Assembly (NCBI GenBank): GCA_022792295.1
Contig: JAAWAR010000107.1
Location: 1-32,059, forward strand
DNA length: 32,059 bases
Direction of reading: 5' to 3'
Source: Lachnospiraceae bacterium
GTDB taxonomy: Bacteria; Bacillota; Clostridia; Lachnospirales; Lachnospiraceae
Shown here: positions 7,187-15,230 of the stretch, in pieces
Numbering within the stretch: the first letter of the stretch is position 1
Layout of the letters: every line of letters starts with the position of its first letter
Notes under the pieces: model-generated
The model's database searches: none
Told to the model about the DNA's origin: nothing
What the model saw: the letters and a program-made list of their open reading frames with translations, nothing else
Program-made: the position numbers and the translations under genes

Positions 7187-7411
7187 ATTCTGTACCTCTA
7201 TGTGTTATAAGAAACCGTTTCGGATCCCTGCGCTGTTTAGCCCAAAAGCGGCGCGAGACGGCTGTGCTCCAAACTGCCCGTGTTCGCTCCGATTTGTCCA
7301 AAATAAGCGCCGCCGGCGCCGGAGAGTGCCGCGGGTGCTTGAAAATGGCGGTCCGGTCTCCTTTTTCTATGCCTATCGTATCACATTTTTTCTGTAAAAG
7401 AAAGGAATTTT
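7187..7411. other. Gene-free region with GC-rich inverted repeat
   Basis: About 225 bases between divergent genes hold no credible ORF. A 7-bp inverted repeat (GCGGCGC 7248-7254, GCGCCGC 7307-7313) encloses a 52-base loop, and a GCGCC/GGCGC palindrome follows at 7307-7319. No promoter for the minus-strand gene could be assigned with confidence. Confidence 0.4.
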
Positions 7412-7440
7412 TTGCAATTTGACGGCAGGTGTGTTATGAT
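7412..7440 (+). promoter_or_regulatory. Promoter of glycosyltransferase gene
   Basis: TTGCAA (7412-7417), a 17-base spacer and TATGAT (7435-7440) lie about 57 bases upstream of the TTG start at 7497. Confidence 0.65.
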
Positions 7441-7496
7441 AGGCAGGGAGTGATGCTGGTATAAGAGTACTTGAGAAGGTTTAGGAGGAAAGAAAT

Positions 7497-8516
7497 TTGA
7501 AGCTGCTATCAATCGCGATTCCATGTTACAATTCGGCGGAATACATGGAAAATTGTATTAATTCTCTGCTTCCCGGAGGAAACGAGGTAGAAATCCTCAT
7601 CGTAGATGACGGCTCACAAAAAGACAACACGGGAGAGATTGCCGACCGTTTTGAAAGGGAATATCCTGGCATTTGCAAGGCGATCCATCAGGAAAACGGG
7701 GGACACGGCGCTGCGGTCAATGCAGGGCTTTCGGCGGCATCCGGCATTTTTTTTAAAGTCGTGGACAGTGACGACTGGGTCAACGGGCAGGCATACACAC
7801 AGGTTTTGGATACGCTGCGGCGTTTCGTGTACGGAAAAGACACAGTCGATATGCTGATTACAAATTTTGTCTATGAGAAGCAGGGCGCAAAACACAAAAA
7901 GGTCATGAATTACAGGCTGGCTCTGCCAAGAAACGAGATCTTTACCTGGAACAATGTCAAGGCGTTTATGTTAGGGCAGTATATCCTGATGCATTCGGTG
8001 ATTTACCGAACGGAGCTTTTGCGCGAATGTGGCTTGGAGCTTCCGAGACATACATTTTATGTGGATAATATTTTTGTATATGAGCCGCTTCCGCATGTGC
8101 GGAAGATGTACTATCTGGATGTTAATTTTTACCGCTATTATATCGGGCGCTCCGATCAGTCAGTCAATGAGCAGGTGATGATCGGGCGTATCGACCAGCA
8201 GATCCTGGTAACAAAACATATGCTGAATGCGCATGATCTGGCAAAGCTTCCGAATCGGAGGCTCAGACATTATATGGTACGCTATCTGGAGATCATGATG
8301 GTGATTTCGTCGATCTTAGCGATCCGTTCCGGGACCGAGGAAAATATGGAAAAGAAAAAAGAACTGTGGGATTATGTGAAGAAATTGAACCCGGCTCTGT
8401 ATCTGCGTCTGCGATGGGGCTTTTTGGGCCAGGGTATGAATCTGCCCGGAAGGAGCGGAAGGCAGCTTTCAATCGCAGGCTATAAGATCGCACAGAAATT
8501 TTTTGGATTTAACTGA
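7497..8516 (+). CDS. Glycosyltransferase family 2 protein
   Basis: A 339-residue GT-A fold glycosyltransferase. The N-terminal domain shows SIAIPCYNSAEYM (4-16), IVDDGS (35-40) for nucleotide-sugar binding, NGGHGAAVNAGL (67-78) and the metal-binding VDSDDW (89-94). The C-terminal half has no membrane helix, so the enzyme is cytoplasmic or loosely membrane-associated. The start is TTG at 7497: AGGAGG at 7483-7488 is ideally placed and no in-frame ATG lies near. It stands as a single gene with its own promoter and a 12-bp hairpin after it, so the sugar and acceptor cannot be read from context; cell-wall or capsule glycan assembly is the likeliest setting. Confidence 0.9.
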   Translation: MKLLSIAIPCYNSAEYMENCINSLLPGGNEVEILIVDDGSQKDNTGEIADRFEREYPGICKAIHQENGGHGAAVNAGLSAASGIFFKVVDSDDWVNGQAYTQVLDTLRRFVYGKDTVDMLITNFVYEKQGAKHKKVMNYRLALPRNEIFTWNNVKAFMLGQYILMHSVIYRTELLRECGLELPRHTFYVDNIFVYEPLPHVRKMYYLDVNFYRYYIGRSDQSVNEQVMIGRIDQQILVTKHMLNAHDLAKLPNRRLRHYMVRYLEIMMVISSILAIRSGTEENMEKKKELWDYVKKLNPALYLRLRWGFLGQGMNLPGRSGRQLSIAGYKIAQKFFGFN

Positions 8517-8519
8517 GAC

Positions 8520-8553
8520 AGAGGGGACCGCAAAAGACGAAGCGGTCCCCTCT
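8520..8553. terminator. Hairpin between convergent genes
   Basis: A perfect 12-bp stem (8520-8531 with 8542-8553, AGAGGGGACCGC) with a 10-base loop separates the glycosyltransferase from aroA. There is no real T-run on either side, so it may act as a weak terminator for both or as a 3'-end stabiliser. Confidence 0.6.
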
Positions 8554-8569
8554 CTATACGCGTGCGGCG

Positions 8570-9847
8570 TTAAACGGTCAGCCGCGCAAGATCCTCATAA
8601 AAGCCCGGATAGGAGATCCTTACACAGTCCGCATCAAGAAGCTCGGTTTCTCCTTCGGCTGCGAGTGCAGTGACAGCGAGTGTCATGGCGATGCGGTGGT
8701 CCTTATGCGTATCAAGGCAGACGCCATGCAGAGGACGTCCTCCGCAAATGCGCATGCCATCCTCGGTTTCTTCAATATCAGCGCCCATGGCACGCAAGGA
8801 GTTTACCATAACCGCGATGCGGTTGGATTCTTTGACACGCAGTTCGGCCGCATCCCGGATTACAGTCGTTCCTTCTGCGAAGCAGGCCATCGCGGCGATC
8901 ATGGGAAGCTCGTCAATCAGGGTCGGGATGATGGGCCCCCCTACGGTGATGCCTTTTAAAGAGGCAGAGCGGATGAAAAGGTCAGCGCGTGGGTCGCCGG
9001 CTTCTTTGCTGGCATTCGATACTTCGATGACGGCGCCCATCTGTCTGCAGACTTCAAGGATTCCGGCCCGGGTCTTGTTAACACCGACGTTTTGGATAAG
9101 AACCTCGGAGTGCGGGAGGAGAAGGGCAGCAGCGATGAAATAGGCGGCCGAGGAGATGTCTCCGGGAACGCAGATGTGCTGGCCGTAGAGCTCGTTGGCC
9201 GGGAGAACCTTTGCTGTAAGTCCATCGCTTGTCACGCTGCCGCCGAACTGGCTAAGCATAAGCTCGGTATGGTTCCTGGAAAGACTGGGTTCCGTGACGC
9301 TTGTCGCGCCGTCCGCGTATAGCCCTGCTAAGAGGACCGCAGATTTTACCTGAGCAGAGGCGACCGGCGAGACGTAGCGGATACCGGTCAGTGGTCCGCC
9401 GCAGATTTTAAGCGGGGCACAGCCGTTTTCGTTTATGCTCTGAATCTTGGCGCCCATTTCGGCAAGCGGATCCATAATGCGTTTCATTGGGCGCTTTTGA
9501 ATGGATGCATCGCCGGTCAGCGTCGTATCAAAATTTTGTGGTGCGAGCAGGCCGGAGAGAAGCCTTACGGTGGTGCCGCTGTTTCCACAGTCGAGAATGG
9601 TATCCGGAGCCTTAAGGCCATGCAGGCCACGGCCGCGGACCGTGACGGCTTTGTCCCCTTTTTCAATTTTTATGCCCATGCGGGCGAAGCAGGCGGCCGT
9701 GGAGAGACAGTCCGCGCTTTCTAAGAAGCCGTCGATCTCCGTGTCCCCTTTTGCAATGGAGCCGAGCATGATAGCACGGTGCGAGATAGATTTGTCCCCG
9801 GGGACGGTTAGTTCCCCGGAAATTTTTTTAACTGGTGCGATTTTCAT
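8570..9847 (-). CDS. aroA: 3-phosphoshikimate 1-carboxyvinyltransferase (EPSP synthase)
   Basis: A 425-residue enzyme of the shikimate pathway that joins phosphoenolpyruvate to shikimate-3-phosphate. The substrate-binding motifs are intact: PGDKSISHRA (16-25), DCGNSGTTVRLLSG (86-99), GDASIQKRPM, DELPMIAAMA and, near the end, LRVKESNRI and HKDHRIAMT. Length and motifs are normal for a complete enzyme. The frame runs on to 9895, but the ATG at 9847 is chosen because AAAGGA lies about nine bases upstream and the protein then begins MKIAPVKKISGELTVPGDKS, as homologues do. tyrA lies upstream on the same strand, so both serve aromatic amino acid synthesis. No good promoter is seen directly upstream, which supports transcription from tyrA. 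Confidence 0.95.
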   Translation of the reverse strand: MKIAPVKKISGELTVPGDKSISHRAIMLGSIAKGDTEIDGFLESADCLSTAACFARMGIKIEKGDKAVTVRGRGLHGLKAPDTILDCGNSGTTVRLLSGLLAPQNFDTTLTGDASIQKRPMKRIMDPLAEMGAKIQSINENGCAPLKICGGPLTGIRYVSPVASAQVKSAVLLAGLYADGATSVTEPSLSRNHTELMLSQFGGSVTSDGLTAKVLPANELYGQHICVPGDISSAAYFIAAALLLPHSEVLIQNVGVNKTRAGILEVCRQMGAVIEVSNASKEAGDPRADLFIRSASLKGITVGGPIIPTLIDELPMIAAMACFAEGTTVIRDAAELRVKESNRIAVMVNSLRAMGADIEETEDGMRICGGRPLHGVCLDTHKDHRIAMTLAVTALAAEGETELLDADCVRISYPGFYEDLARLTV

Positions 9848-9979
9848 GAATCTTTTTCCTTTATTGTTTTTATTTTTGGCTGAGGCTGAGGGCAAAAGGT
9901 ATTTTGTATCCTAATGATATGCGGACCCCATACCCGCTTCCTGGCTTTTGCTGCGGTCGGTATGGAAAAAGCGTCTGCC

Positions 9980-10142
9980 GGATTTTCAGCGCTCTTAAAA
10001 CATTTAAAATCCGTCCTGCCAGGCAGGCATTTCTTTGCCCGGATCTTTCCTGTCATATTCATTCACATGGACCAGGAGCCCCTGACATGTCTTGCCCGGC
10101 AAAAGATGAAAGGGTCAGTATGATATTCATTCACGCGGGCCA
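9980..10142. repeat. Repeats in tyrA-aroA intergenic region
   Basis: The 323-base gap between tyrA and aroA has no credible gene. It contains two copies of an imperfect 20-base direct repeat 68 bases apart (10055-10074 and 10123-10142, ATATTCATTCAC then RYGGRCCA), each preceded by TTGCCCGG at a variable distance. It also holds a 13-base palindrome CCTGCC-A-GGCAGG (10015-10027) and a GGATTTT/AAAATCC inverted repeat (9980-9986 with 10006-10012). No T-box motif is visible. Confidence 0.5.
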
Positions 10143-10170
10143 AAAGGTCCATGACCGTTTGTTTCTGCCG

Positions 10171-11262
10171 TCATTTCAGATTGTAGTTGTATTTCTTTAA
10201 AAGTTCATAGGCCGTTTGTACGGACTGTTCGTCGTAGAAGCAAATACGCAGCGCGCCTTCCCCGTTTTCACGGCTGTGATTTAAGCCGATGTCCTTGATA
10301 TTGATGCCGCGGGCGGCCAGGATCGCGGAGAGGATCGAGATGGAACCAGGTTCGTCTTCGATGTCCACCGAGAAAGAGAAAGCGGGCTTTACCGGCCCGA
10401 AGCTCCTGTCGGAGAAGGTATTTCGATAGGCGCCCGATTCTTCGAACAGCCGATGGACAGCGTCTTTTTGGCGGGTATCCAGCATGGTGCAGATCTGCCT
10501 TAAGGCGTCGATGTATTTGACAAGCAGGATTTTGATGTTTTCCGTGTTCGCCATGCAGATCTGCTCCCACATAACCGGGGAGGAAGAAGCGATCCGCGTG
10601 ATGTCCTTAAAGCCGCCTGCAGCGAGCTTTCGCATGACGCCGTCTTCGTTGTCATTGTCCCTCACAAGCGTTACGAGACTTGATGCAATGAGATGGGGCA
10701 GATGACTGATGGCTGCAACCGAATAATCGTGTCTTTGGTAGTCCAAAACCATCGGAAGCGCGCCGATGGCAAGTGCAACCTGACGAAGGCGTTCGATCTG
10801 GGCTTTTGTGGTTTTTTGGGTCGGAGTGATGATGTAGTAGGCATTTTCCAAAAGATGATCCGTGGAATTTTCGTAGCCAGTTTTTTCTGAACCGGCCATT
10901 GGATGGCCGCCGATGAATACGTCCTCCATGCCCAGGCGGAAGACGGCTTCATGGATGTCGGTTTTGGTGCTTCCTACGTCGGTGATCAGTGCTCCGGGTT
11001 TTAAATACGGGCGAAGCTTCTCTAAATAGAAAGCGTTCAGTTCTACCGGAGTACAGAGAAAGATCAGGTCGCACTGCGAGAGGGTTTCATCAATTCCGTC
11101 AAGAATTCGGTCGATGACGCCGTCTCTTTTGGCCTGCTCCAGCCTGGAACGGGTACGCATGTACGCCATAATTGTGAGATCCTTTTGGGAGCGCTTTAAG
11201 CCGCGTGCGATGGAGCCGCCGATCAGGCCGAGGCCGATAAAGCCGATGGTTGTATCATTCAT
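10171..11262 (-). CDS. tyrA: Prephenate dehydrogenase with C-terminal ACT domain
   Basis: A 363-residue enzyme converting prephenate to 4-hydroxyphenylpyruvate for tyrosine synthesis. It has an N-terminal NAD(P)-binding Rossmann motif GLGLIGGS (10-17), the catalytic region HPMAGSEKTGYENS, the ISHLPHLIASSL helix with its conserved His, and a C-terminal ACT domain (about 290-360, with EDEPGSISILSAILAARGIN), which commonly gives feedback control by tyrosine. The frame extends to 11328, but the ATG at 11262 has AGGAGG at the right distance and gives the normal N-terminus MNDTTIGFIGLG. The promoter at 11297-11325 lies just upstream. aroA follows on the same strand after 323 bases. Confidence 0.93.
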   Translation of the reverse strand: MNDTTIGFIGLGLIGGSIARGLKRSQKDLTIMAYMRTRSRLEQAKRDGVIDRILDGIDETLSQCDLIFLCTPVELNAFYLEKLRPYLKPGALITDVGSTKTDIHEAVFRLGMEDVFIGGHPMAGSEKTGYENSTDHLLENAYYIITPTQKTTKAQIERLRQVALAIGALPMVLDYQRHDYSVAAISHLPHLIASSLVTLVRDNDNEDGVMRKLAAGGFKDITRIASSSPVMWEQICMANTENIKILLVKYIDALRQICTMLDTRQKDAVHRLFEESGAYRNTFSDRSFGPVKPAFSFSVDIEDEPGSISILSAILAARGINIKDIGLNHSRENGEGALRICFYDEQSVQTAYELLKKYNYNLK

Positions 11263-11296
11263 GATGGGAAATCCTCCTGCATGGCTTTTTCTATAA

Positions 11297-11325
11297 ATTT
11301 TAAGGCAGGAAAGGAAAAATGTCAA
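11297..11325 (-). promoter_or_regulatory. Promoter of tyrA (aroA)
   Basis: On the minus strand, TTGACA (11325-11320), a 17-base spacer and TAAAAT (11302-11297) form a near-consensus sigma-A promoter about 35 bases before the tyrA ATG. Confidence 0.85.
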
Positions 11326-11397
11326 CACGGCAACGCGAAAAAGTACAGGGAGGGATGCAGCCTCTAAAACTTAGTTTGTGCATTCTGCATATTCTGC

Positions 11398-11426
11398 TTG
11401 TAAAATTCAAAAAGTTTTGGTAGAAT
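11398..11426 (+). promoter_or_regulatory. Promoter of EF-G-like gene
   Basis: TTGTAA (11398-11403), a 17-base spacer and TAGAAT (11421-11426) lie about 50 bases before the ATG at 11476. Confidence 0.7.
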
Positions 11427-11475
11427 ATCCTCATGAGCCAAGTTTGACAAAATTAATCTTACGGGAGGAAATTAT

Positions 11476-13575
11476 ATGGACGTTTATGGAACAAAACAGA
11501 TCCGCAATGTTGTACTGTTAGGTCACGGCGGAGCCGGAAAGTCTACGGTTGCTGAGGCAATGGCATATCTGACCGGTGTGACCAAGAGGATGGGAAAGAT
11601 CGCGGATGGCAATACAATCAGCGATTACGATAAAGAAGAAATCAAGCGGCAGTTCTCCATTTCCACGACCATGATCCCGCTCGAGTATAGCGGAGCAGAG
11701 GGAAAGATCAAGATCAATCTTCTTGACACGCCGGGTTATTTTGATTTCGTCGGTGAGGTCGAGGAAGCGGTCAGCGTAGCCGACGCGGCGATTATCGTTG
11801 TAAACGGCAAGGCCGGTATCGAGGTCGGAACCGAAAAAGCGTGGGAGCTGTGCGAGGAACGCCGCCTTCCAAGAATTATTTTTGTCACCAACATGGATGA
11901 CGACCATGCCTCCTTCCGTGAGCTGATTCTTAAATTAGAAAAGCAGTTTGGCAGAAAGATCGCTCCGATCCAGGTGCCGATTCGTGAAAATGAAAAGTTT
12001 GTCGGCTTTGTCAACGCCGTCAAGATGGAGGGAAGGCGTTTCACGAACTTCTCGGATTACGAGGAGTGTGAGATTCCGGAATACACGCAGAAGAACCTGG
12101 GAATTATCCGTGACGCACTAATCGAGGCTGTGGCTGAGACGAGCGAGGAGTACATGGAGCGTTATTTCTCGGGCGAGGAGTTTACCCAGGATGAGATCTA
12201 CACAGCAATCCAGACGCACGTATGTGAAGGTACGATCGTTCCGGTCATGATGGGCTCCGGCATCAACTGCCAGGGCTTCAACGCACTGTTAAACGCGATT
12301 GACCGCTACTTCCCGTCTCCTGACAGAGGCGAGTGTATCGGCGTTGATACCTCGACGGGCGAGCGCTTCACTGCAAAATACAACGAGGAAGTTTCCCTTT
12401 CTGCACGGGTGTTTAAGACCATCGTAGATCCATTTATCGGAAAATACTCTCTGATGAAGATCTGTACCGGCATCTTGACTCCGGACAGCACGATCTATAA
12501 CGTGAATAAGGACGCAGAGGAAAAGGTCGCCAAAATTTATCTCTTGAGAGGCAAGGATGTAATTGAGGTTCCGAAGCTTGTGGCCGGAGACATCGGCGCG
12601 GTCGCAAAGCTCGCCGTCACGCAGACAGGCGATACGATTGCCGTCCGCACGGCTCCGATCGTATACCATAAGCCGAATATTCCGATTCCCTATACCTACA
12701 TGCGCTATGCGGCGAAGACGAAAGGCGATGAGGACAAGATTTCGAGCGCTCTTGCCAAGCTCATGGAGGAAGATCTGACTCTGCGCACGATCAACGATGT
12801 GGAGAACCGTCAGAGCCTTCTGTACGGCATCGGCGATCAGCAGCTTGAAGTTGTGGTGAGCAAGCTTGCCGCGCGGTATAAAGTTGAGGTGGAACTTTCC
12901 AAACCGAAGTTTGCGTTCCGCGAGACGATCCGCAAGAAAGTGGAAGCGCCCGGCCGTTACAAAAAGCAGTCCGGCGGCCACGGCCAGTTCGGTGACGTCA
13001 AGATGTCCTTTGAACCGTCCGGAGATCTGGAGACGCCATATGTTTTCGAGGAGCAGGTATTCGGCGGCGCCGTTCCGAGAAACTATTTCCCGGCTGTTGA
13101 AAAAGGTGTGCAGGAATGCTGCCTGAAGGGACCGCTTGCCGGATATCCGGTCGTGGGACTTAAGGCAATTCTGCTCGACGGTTCCTACCATCCGGTCGAT
13201 TCATCTGAAATGGCCTTTAAGATGGCGGCAACGCTGGCCTTCAAGAAAGGCTTTATGGATGCGGGCCCGGTGCTTTTAGAGCCGATCGCATCGGTAAAGG
13301 TGGAGGTTCCGGATAAGTTTACCGGCGATGTAATGGGAGATTTAAACAGACGGAGAGGCCGCGTCCTGGGCATGAATTCACTTCATGGCGGCAAACAGGA
13401 GATTGTTGCGGATGTTCCGATATCCGAGATGTTTGGATATAACACAGATCTGCGTTCGATGACTGGCGGTATCGGTGTATTCTCTTATGAATTCAGCCGT
13501 TACGAGCAGGCGCCCGGCGACATTCAGAAAAAGGAAGTCGAGGCGAGGGCAGCGAGTGCTGAGGCAGAAGGTTAA
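11476..13575 (+). CDS. Elongation factor G-like translational GTPase (EF-G paralog)
   Basis: A 699-residue protein with the full EF-G layout: GTPase domain, beta-barrel domain II, domain III, domain IV (GGHGQFGDVKMSFEPSG region) and a C-terminal EF-G-type domain (HGGKQEIVADVPISEMFGY). The GTP-binding motifs are atypical: P-loop GHGGAGKST (16-24) instead of GHIDAGKTT, QFSIST in place of the switch-I RGITI, DTPGYFDF (84-91) instead of DTPGHVDF, and TNMD (138-141) instead of NKMD. These features mark it as a second, EF-G2-like factor rather than the main translocase; no rpsL/rpsG/tuf genes are adjacent. GGGAGG precedes the ATG. It is a single gene with its own promoter and terminator. Its exact role (translocation, recycling or stress) is unknown. 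Confidence 0.88.
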   Translation: MDVYGTKQIRNVVLLGHGGAGKSTVAEAMAYLTGVTKRMGKIADGNTISDYDKEEIKRQFSISTTMIPLEYSGAEGKIKINLLDTPGYFDFVGEVEEAVSVADAAIIVVNGKAGIEVGTEKAWELCEERRLPRIIFVTNMDDDHASFRELILKLEKQFGRKIAPIQVPIRENEKFVGFVNAVKMEGRRFTNFSDYEECEIPEYTQKNLGIIRDALIEAVAETSEEYMERYFSGEEFTQDEIYTAIQTHVCEGTIVPVMMGSGINCQGFNALLNAIDRYFPSPDRGECIGVDTSTGERFTAKYNEEVSLSARVFKTIVDPFIGKYSLMKICTGILTPDSTIYNVNKDAEEKVAKIYLLRGKDVIEVPKLVAGDIGAVAKLAVTQTGDTIAVRTAPIVYHKPNIPIPYTYMRYAAKTKGDEDKISSALAKLMEEDLTLRTINDVENRQSLLYGIGDQQLEVVVSKLAARYKVEVELSKPKFAFRETIRKKVEAPGRYKKQSGGHGQFGDVKMSFEPSGDLETPYVFEEQVFGGAVPRNYFPAVEKGVQECCLKGPLAGYPVVGLKAILLDGSYHPVDSSEMAFKMAATLAFKKGFMDAGPVLLEPIASVKVEVPDKFTGDVMGDLNRRRGRVLGMNSLHGGKQEIVADVPISEMFGYNTDLRSMTGGIGVFSYEFSRYEQAPGDIQKKEVEARAASAEAEG

Positions 13576-13606
13576 AGCGTGCATTCTAAAGATAAAAACG
13601 GTGGAG

Positions 13607-13636
13607 AGACCGGTCCCTTTGGGGCCGGTCTTTGCT
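13607..13636 (+). terminator. Terminator of EF-G-like gene
   Basis: An 11-bp stem with one G-T pair (AGACCGGTCCC 13607-13617, GGGGCCGGTCT 13621-13631), a 3-base loop and TTT GCTT follow the gene by about 30 bases. Confidence 0.7.
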
Positions 13637-13658
13637 TGCCAAAGAAGATGCCGCCGTC

Positions 13659-14414
13659 CTATCCGATCAGGAGTTTGATAATCAATGCTATGACGACGCA
13701 GACCATAAGCGGACGGATGATTTTAGCTCCCTTTTTGACGGCAAAGCCTGCGCCTAAGTAGTTGCCGATCACGTTGGCAGCGGCGCAGGGGATCGCGATG
13801 GCAAAAGGCACGTTTCCGGAAAACAGATAGGACAAAAGCGCCGTATAGTTGGAGACGATGAGGACAAGCTTGGCGTTTCCGGTGGCAGTGCGGACGTCAT
13901 ATTGGAACAGGAGCGTAAAGAAAAGCATGGCGATCGTGCCGCCGCCGGGTCCGTATAAGCTGTCGTAGAGCCCAATCGACATACCTGTGAGCAGCGCCAT
14001 GGCGATGTTGCGGGGCGTTAGGGGGCGTTGCTTTGCCGTATAATTCCAGGCATTTCGGACGAAAATAATAAGAAGTGCCGAGAGTGGGAGCAGCACCATC
14101 AGCATGGAGCGGATCTGTGCCTCACTTAAGTAAAAGATGATCCGGGTGCCGAGCATGGAGAAACAGAAGGTCGTGAGGGCGCTGACGGCCGTGACTTTCA
14201 GATCAAGACAGCCGCTTTTGAAGTATTTAAAAGCGGCCGCCGTGCTGCCAAAGGCGCACTGGAATTTATTGCAGCCATAGACAAAGTGAATGGGCATGCC
14301 GCACATCATGTATGCAGGCATGGCAATGAGTCCTCCGCCTCCGGCAATGGCGTCTATGAAGCCGGCAATAAAAAGCGTCGGGCAGAGCCAGATCAGATTA
14401 TGTACATATTCCAT
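13659..14414 (-). CDS. TauE/SafE family sulfite exporter-like permease
   Basis: A 251-residue integral membrane protein, the usual size of TauE/SafE (DUF81) transporters, which move sulfite, sulfoacetate or other organic anions. It shows the two family repeats: FIAGFIDAIAGGGGLIAMPA near the N-terminus and DSLYGPGGGTIAMLFFTLLF in the second half, with about eight hydrophobic helices. The substrate cannot be read from sequence, and no sulfur-anion genes are adjacent. It converges with the EF-G-like gene and diverges from the small membrane protein at 14552. The promoter lies at 14469-14498. The next gene on its 3' side has its own terminator. Confidence 0.9.
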   Translation of the reverse strand: MEYVHNLIWLCPTLFIAGFIDAIAGGGGLIAMPAYMMCGMPIHFVYGCNKFQCAFGSTAAAFKYFKSGCLDLKVTAVSALTTFCFSMLGTRIIFYLSEAQIRSMLMVLLPLSALLIIFVRNAWNYTAKQRPLTPRNIAMALLTGMSIGLYDSLYGPGGGTIAMLFFTLLFQYDVRTATGNAKLVLIVSNYTALLSYLFSGNVPFAIAIPCAAANVIGNYLGAGFAVKKGAKIIRPLMVCVVIALIIKLLIG

Positions 14415-14468
14415 GACAGTTTGCCTCTTTTCTTTTGGTTTCGTGGATGTCCGCTTGGGATACGATTC

Positions 14469-14498
14469 ATTCTAGCACAGAGCCACGGCCTCTTTCAA
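14469..14498 (-). promoter_or_regulatory. Promoter of TauE/SafE gene
   Basis: On the minus strand, TTGAAA (14498-14493), an 18-base spacer and TAGAAT (14474-14469) lie about 55 bases before the ATG. Confidence 0.6.
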
Positions 14499-14551
14499 GA
14501 GAGAAAAAGAAAAAACGGCAAATGAAATACAATGCAGAAAGGGGTTTTAAC

Positions 14552-14968
14552 ATGTCGAAATATTCCGGTGCCGGGACGGCTAAGGCCGTTCCCCCTTTAC
14601 AAAAGAAGCTGCTGGACCGAATGGCGCAGCCATGTGCGACCCAAACTGTTGTCTCGAGACTTTTGCAGGAAGACTCCGGCAGGAGTGAGGAGAAAAAGGA
14701 CGAGGAGGACCGAATCAGAGAGCTTGAAAAACGGCTAAAGGAGACGGAGGAGGAGCTTTTAAAGGCGCAGAACAGGATTGCGTTTCAGGCACGCTGCGTG
14801 GAGGAGCTCAAAGCTGTACTGCGGACAGGAGGTACGCAGAGAAAAGGGGAGAGGGGAAACATGCCGCGAATGGATTGGAGGCTGCTTCCGGTTGCGTTTG
14901 TGACAGGAGCGGCGGTTCTTTTGATCGAACACGGAATTGGAGTTTTGGGGCTTTTGGGGATGCTGTGA
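14552..14968 (+). CDS. Hypothetical coiled-coil protein with C-terminal membrane anchor
   Basis: A 138-residue protein of unknown function. Residues about 45-90 are strongly charged and heptad-like (DRIRELEKRLKETEEELLKA), a coiled coil. After a basic linker there is a single hydrophobic segment at the very C-terminus (LLPVAFVTGAAVLLIEHGIG), so it is probably a tail-anchored membrane protein with its bulk in the cytoplasm. The frame runs from 14435, but the ATG at 14552 is chosen because AGAAAGGGG lies just upstream. It stands alone between divergent and downstream transcription units. No family is recognised. Confidence 0.6.
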   Translation: MSKYSGAGTAKAVPPLQKKLLDRMAQPCATQTVVSRLLQEDSGRSEEKKDEEDRIRELEKRLKETEEELLKAQNRIAFQARCVEELKAVLRTGGTQRKGERGNMPRMDWRLLPVAFVTGAAVLLIEHGIGVLGLLGML

Positions 14969-15075
14969 GTCCGATGCTCCCACAAACGGCTGCTGTACCG
15001 GCGAAGCTGTATCGCACGGCCTCCGCATCTTTCTCCGCCCAAACGCTTCCATTTAAAGAAATCGTAAGAAAAAAG

Positions 15076-15103
15076 TCCCTGGCTGTTCCTTGACATCCAG
15101 GGA
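15076..15103 (+). terminator. Possible terminator overlapping the ytr-type promoter
   Basis: A 7-bp stem (TCCCTGG 15076-15082, CCAGGGA 15097-15103) is followed by TTTCC. It could end the small membrane protein transcript and overlaps the -35 of the next operon. The T-run is short, so this is tentative. Confidence 0.35.
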
Positions 15104-15119
15104 TTTCCTAATATATACT
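15090..15119 (+). promoter_or_regulatory. Promoter of GntR-ABC operon
   Basis: TTGACA (15090-15095), an 18-base spacer and TATACT (15114-15119) form the likely promoter. The palindromic operator starts at the very next base. Confidence 0.75.
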
Positions 15120-15146
15120 AAGTGTATTAAGAGTGTTAATACACTT
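15120..15146. promoter_or_regulatory. Operator of YtrA-type GntR regulator
   Basis: Perfect 11-base inverted arms (AAGTGTATTAA 15120-15130, TTAATACACTT 15136-15146) are separated by five bases and sit immediately after the -10. YtrA-type GntR regulators usually repress their own operon through such a palindrome, so autoregulation is the likely role. Confidence 0.75.
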
Positions 15147-15230
15147 TAAATGCTTCGCAGATGGAATTGTAAGCCGGGAGTGCTTTCGCATTCTGTGTGC
15201 GAAGGATATGTATGGGAAAGGAGGTACGGG

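Noticed and set aside
9848-10170. T-box or riboswitch before aroA
   Set aside because: No T-box consensus or specifier-like stem is present on the minus strand; only simple repeats and palindromes are seen.
12289-13191. 300-codon open frame on the minus strand
   Set aside because: It lies wholly opposite the EF-G-like gene, has no family features, and arises from the codon bias of that gene.
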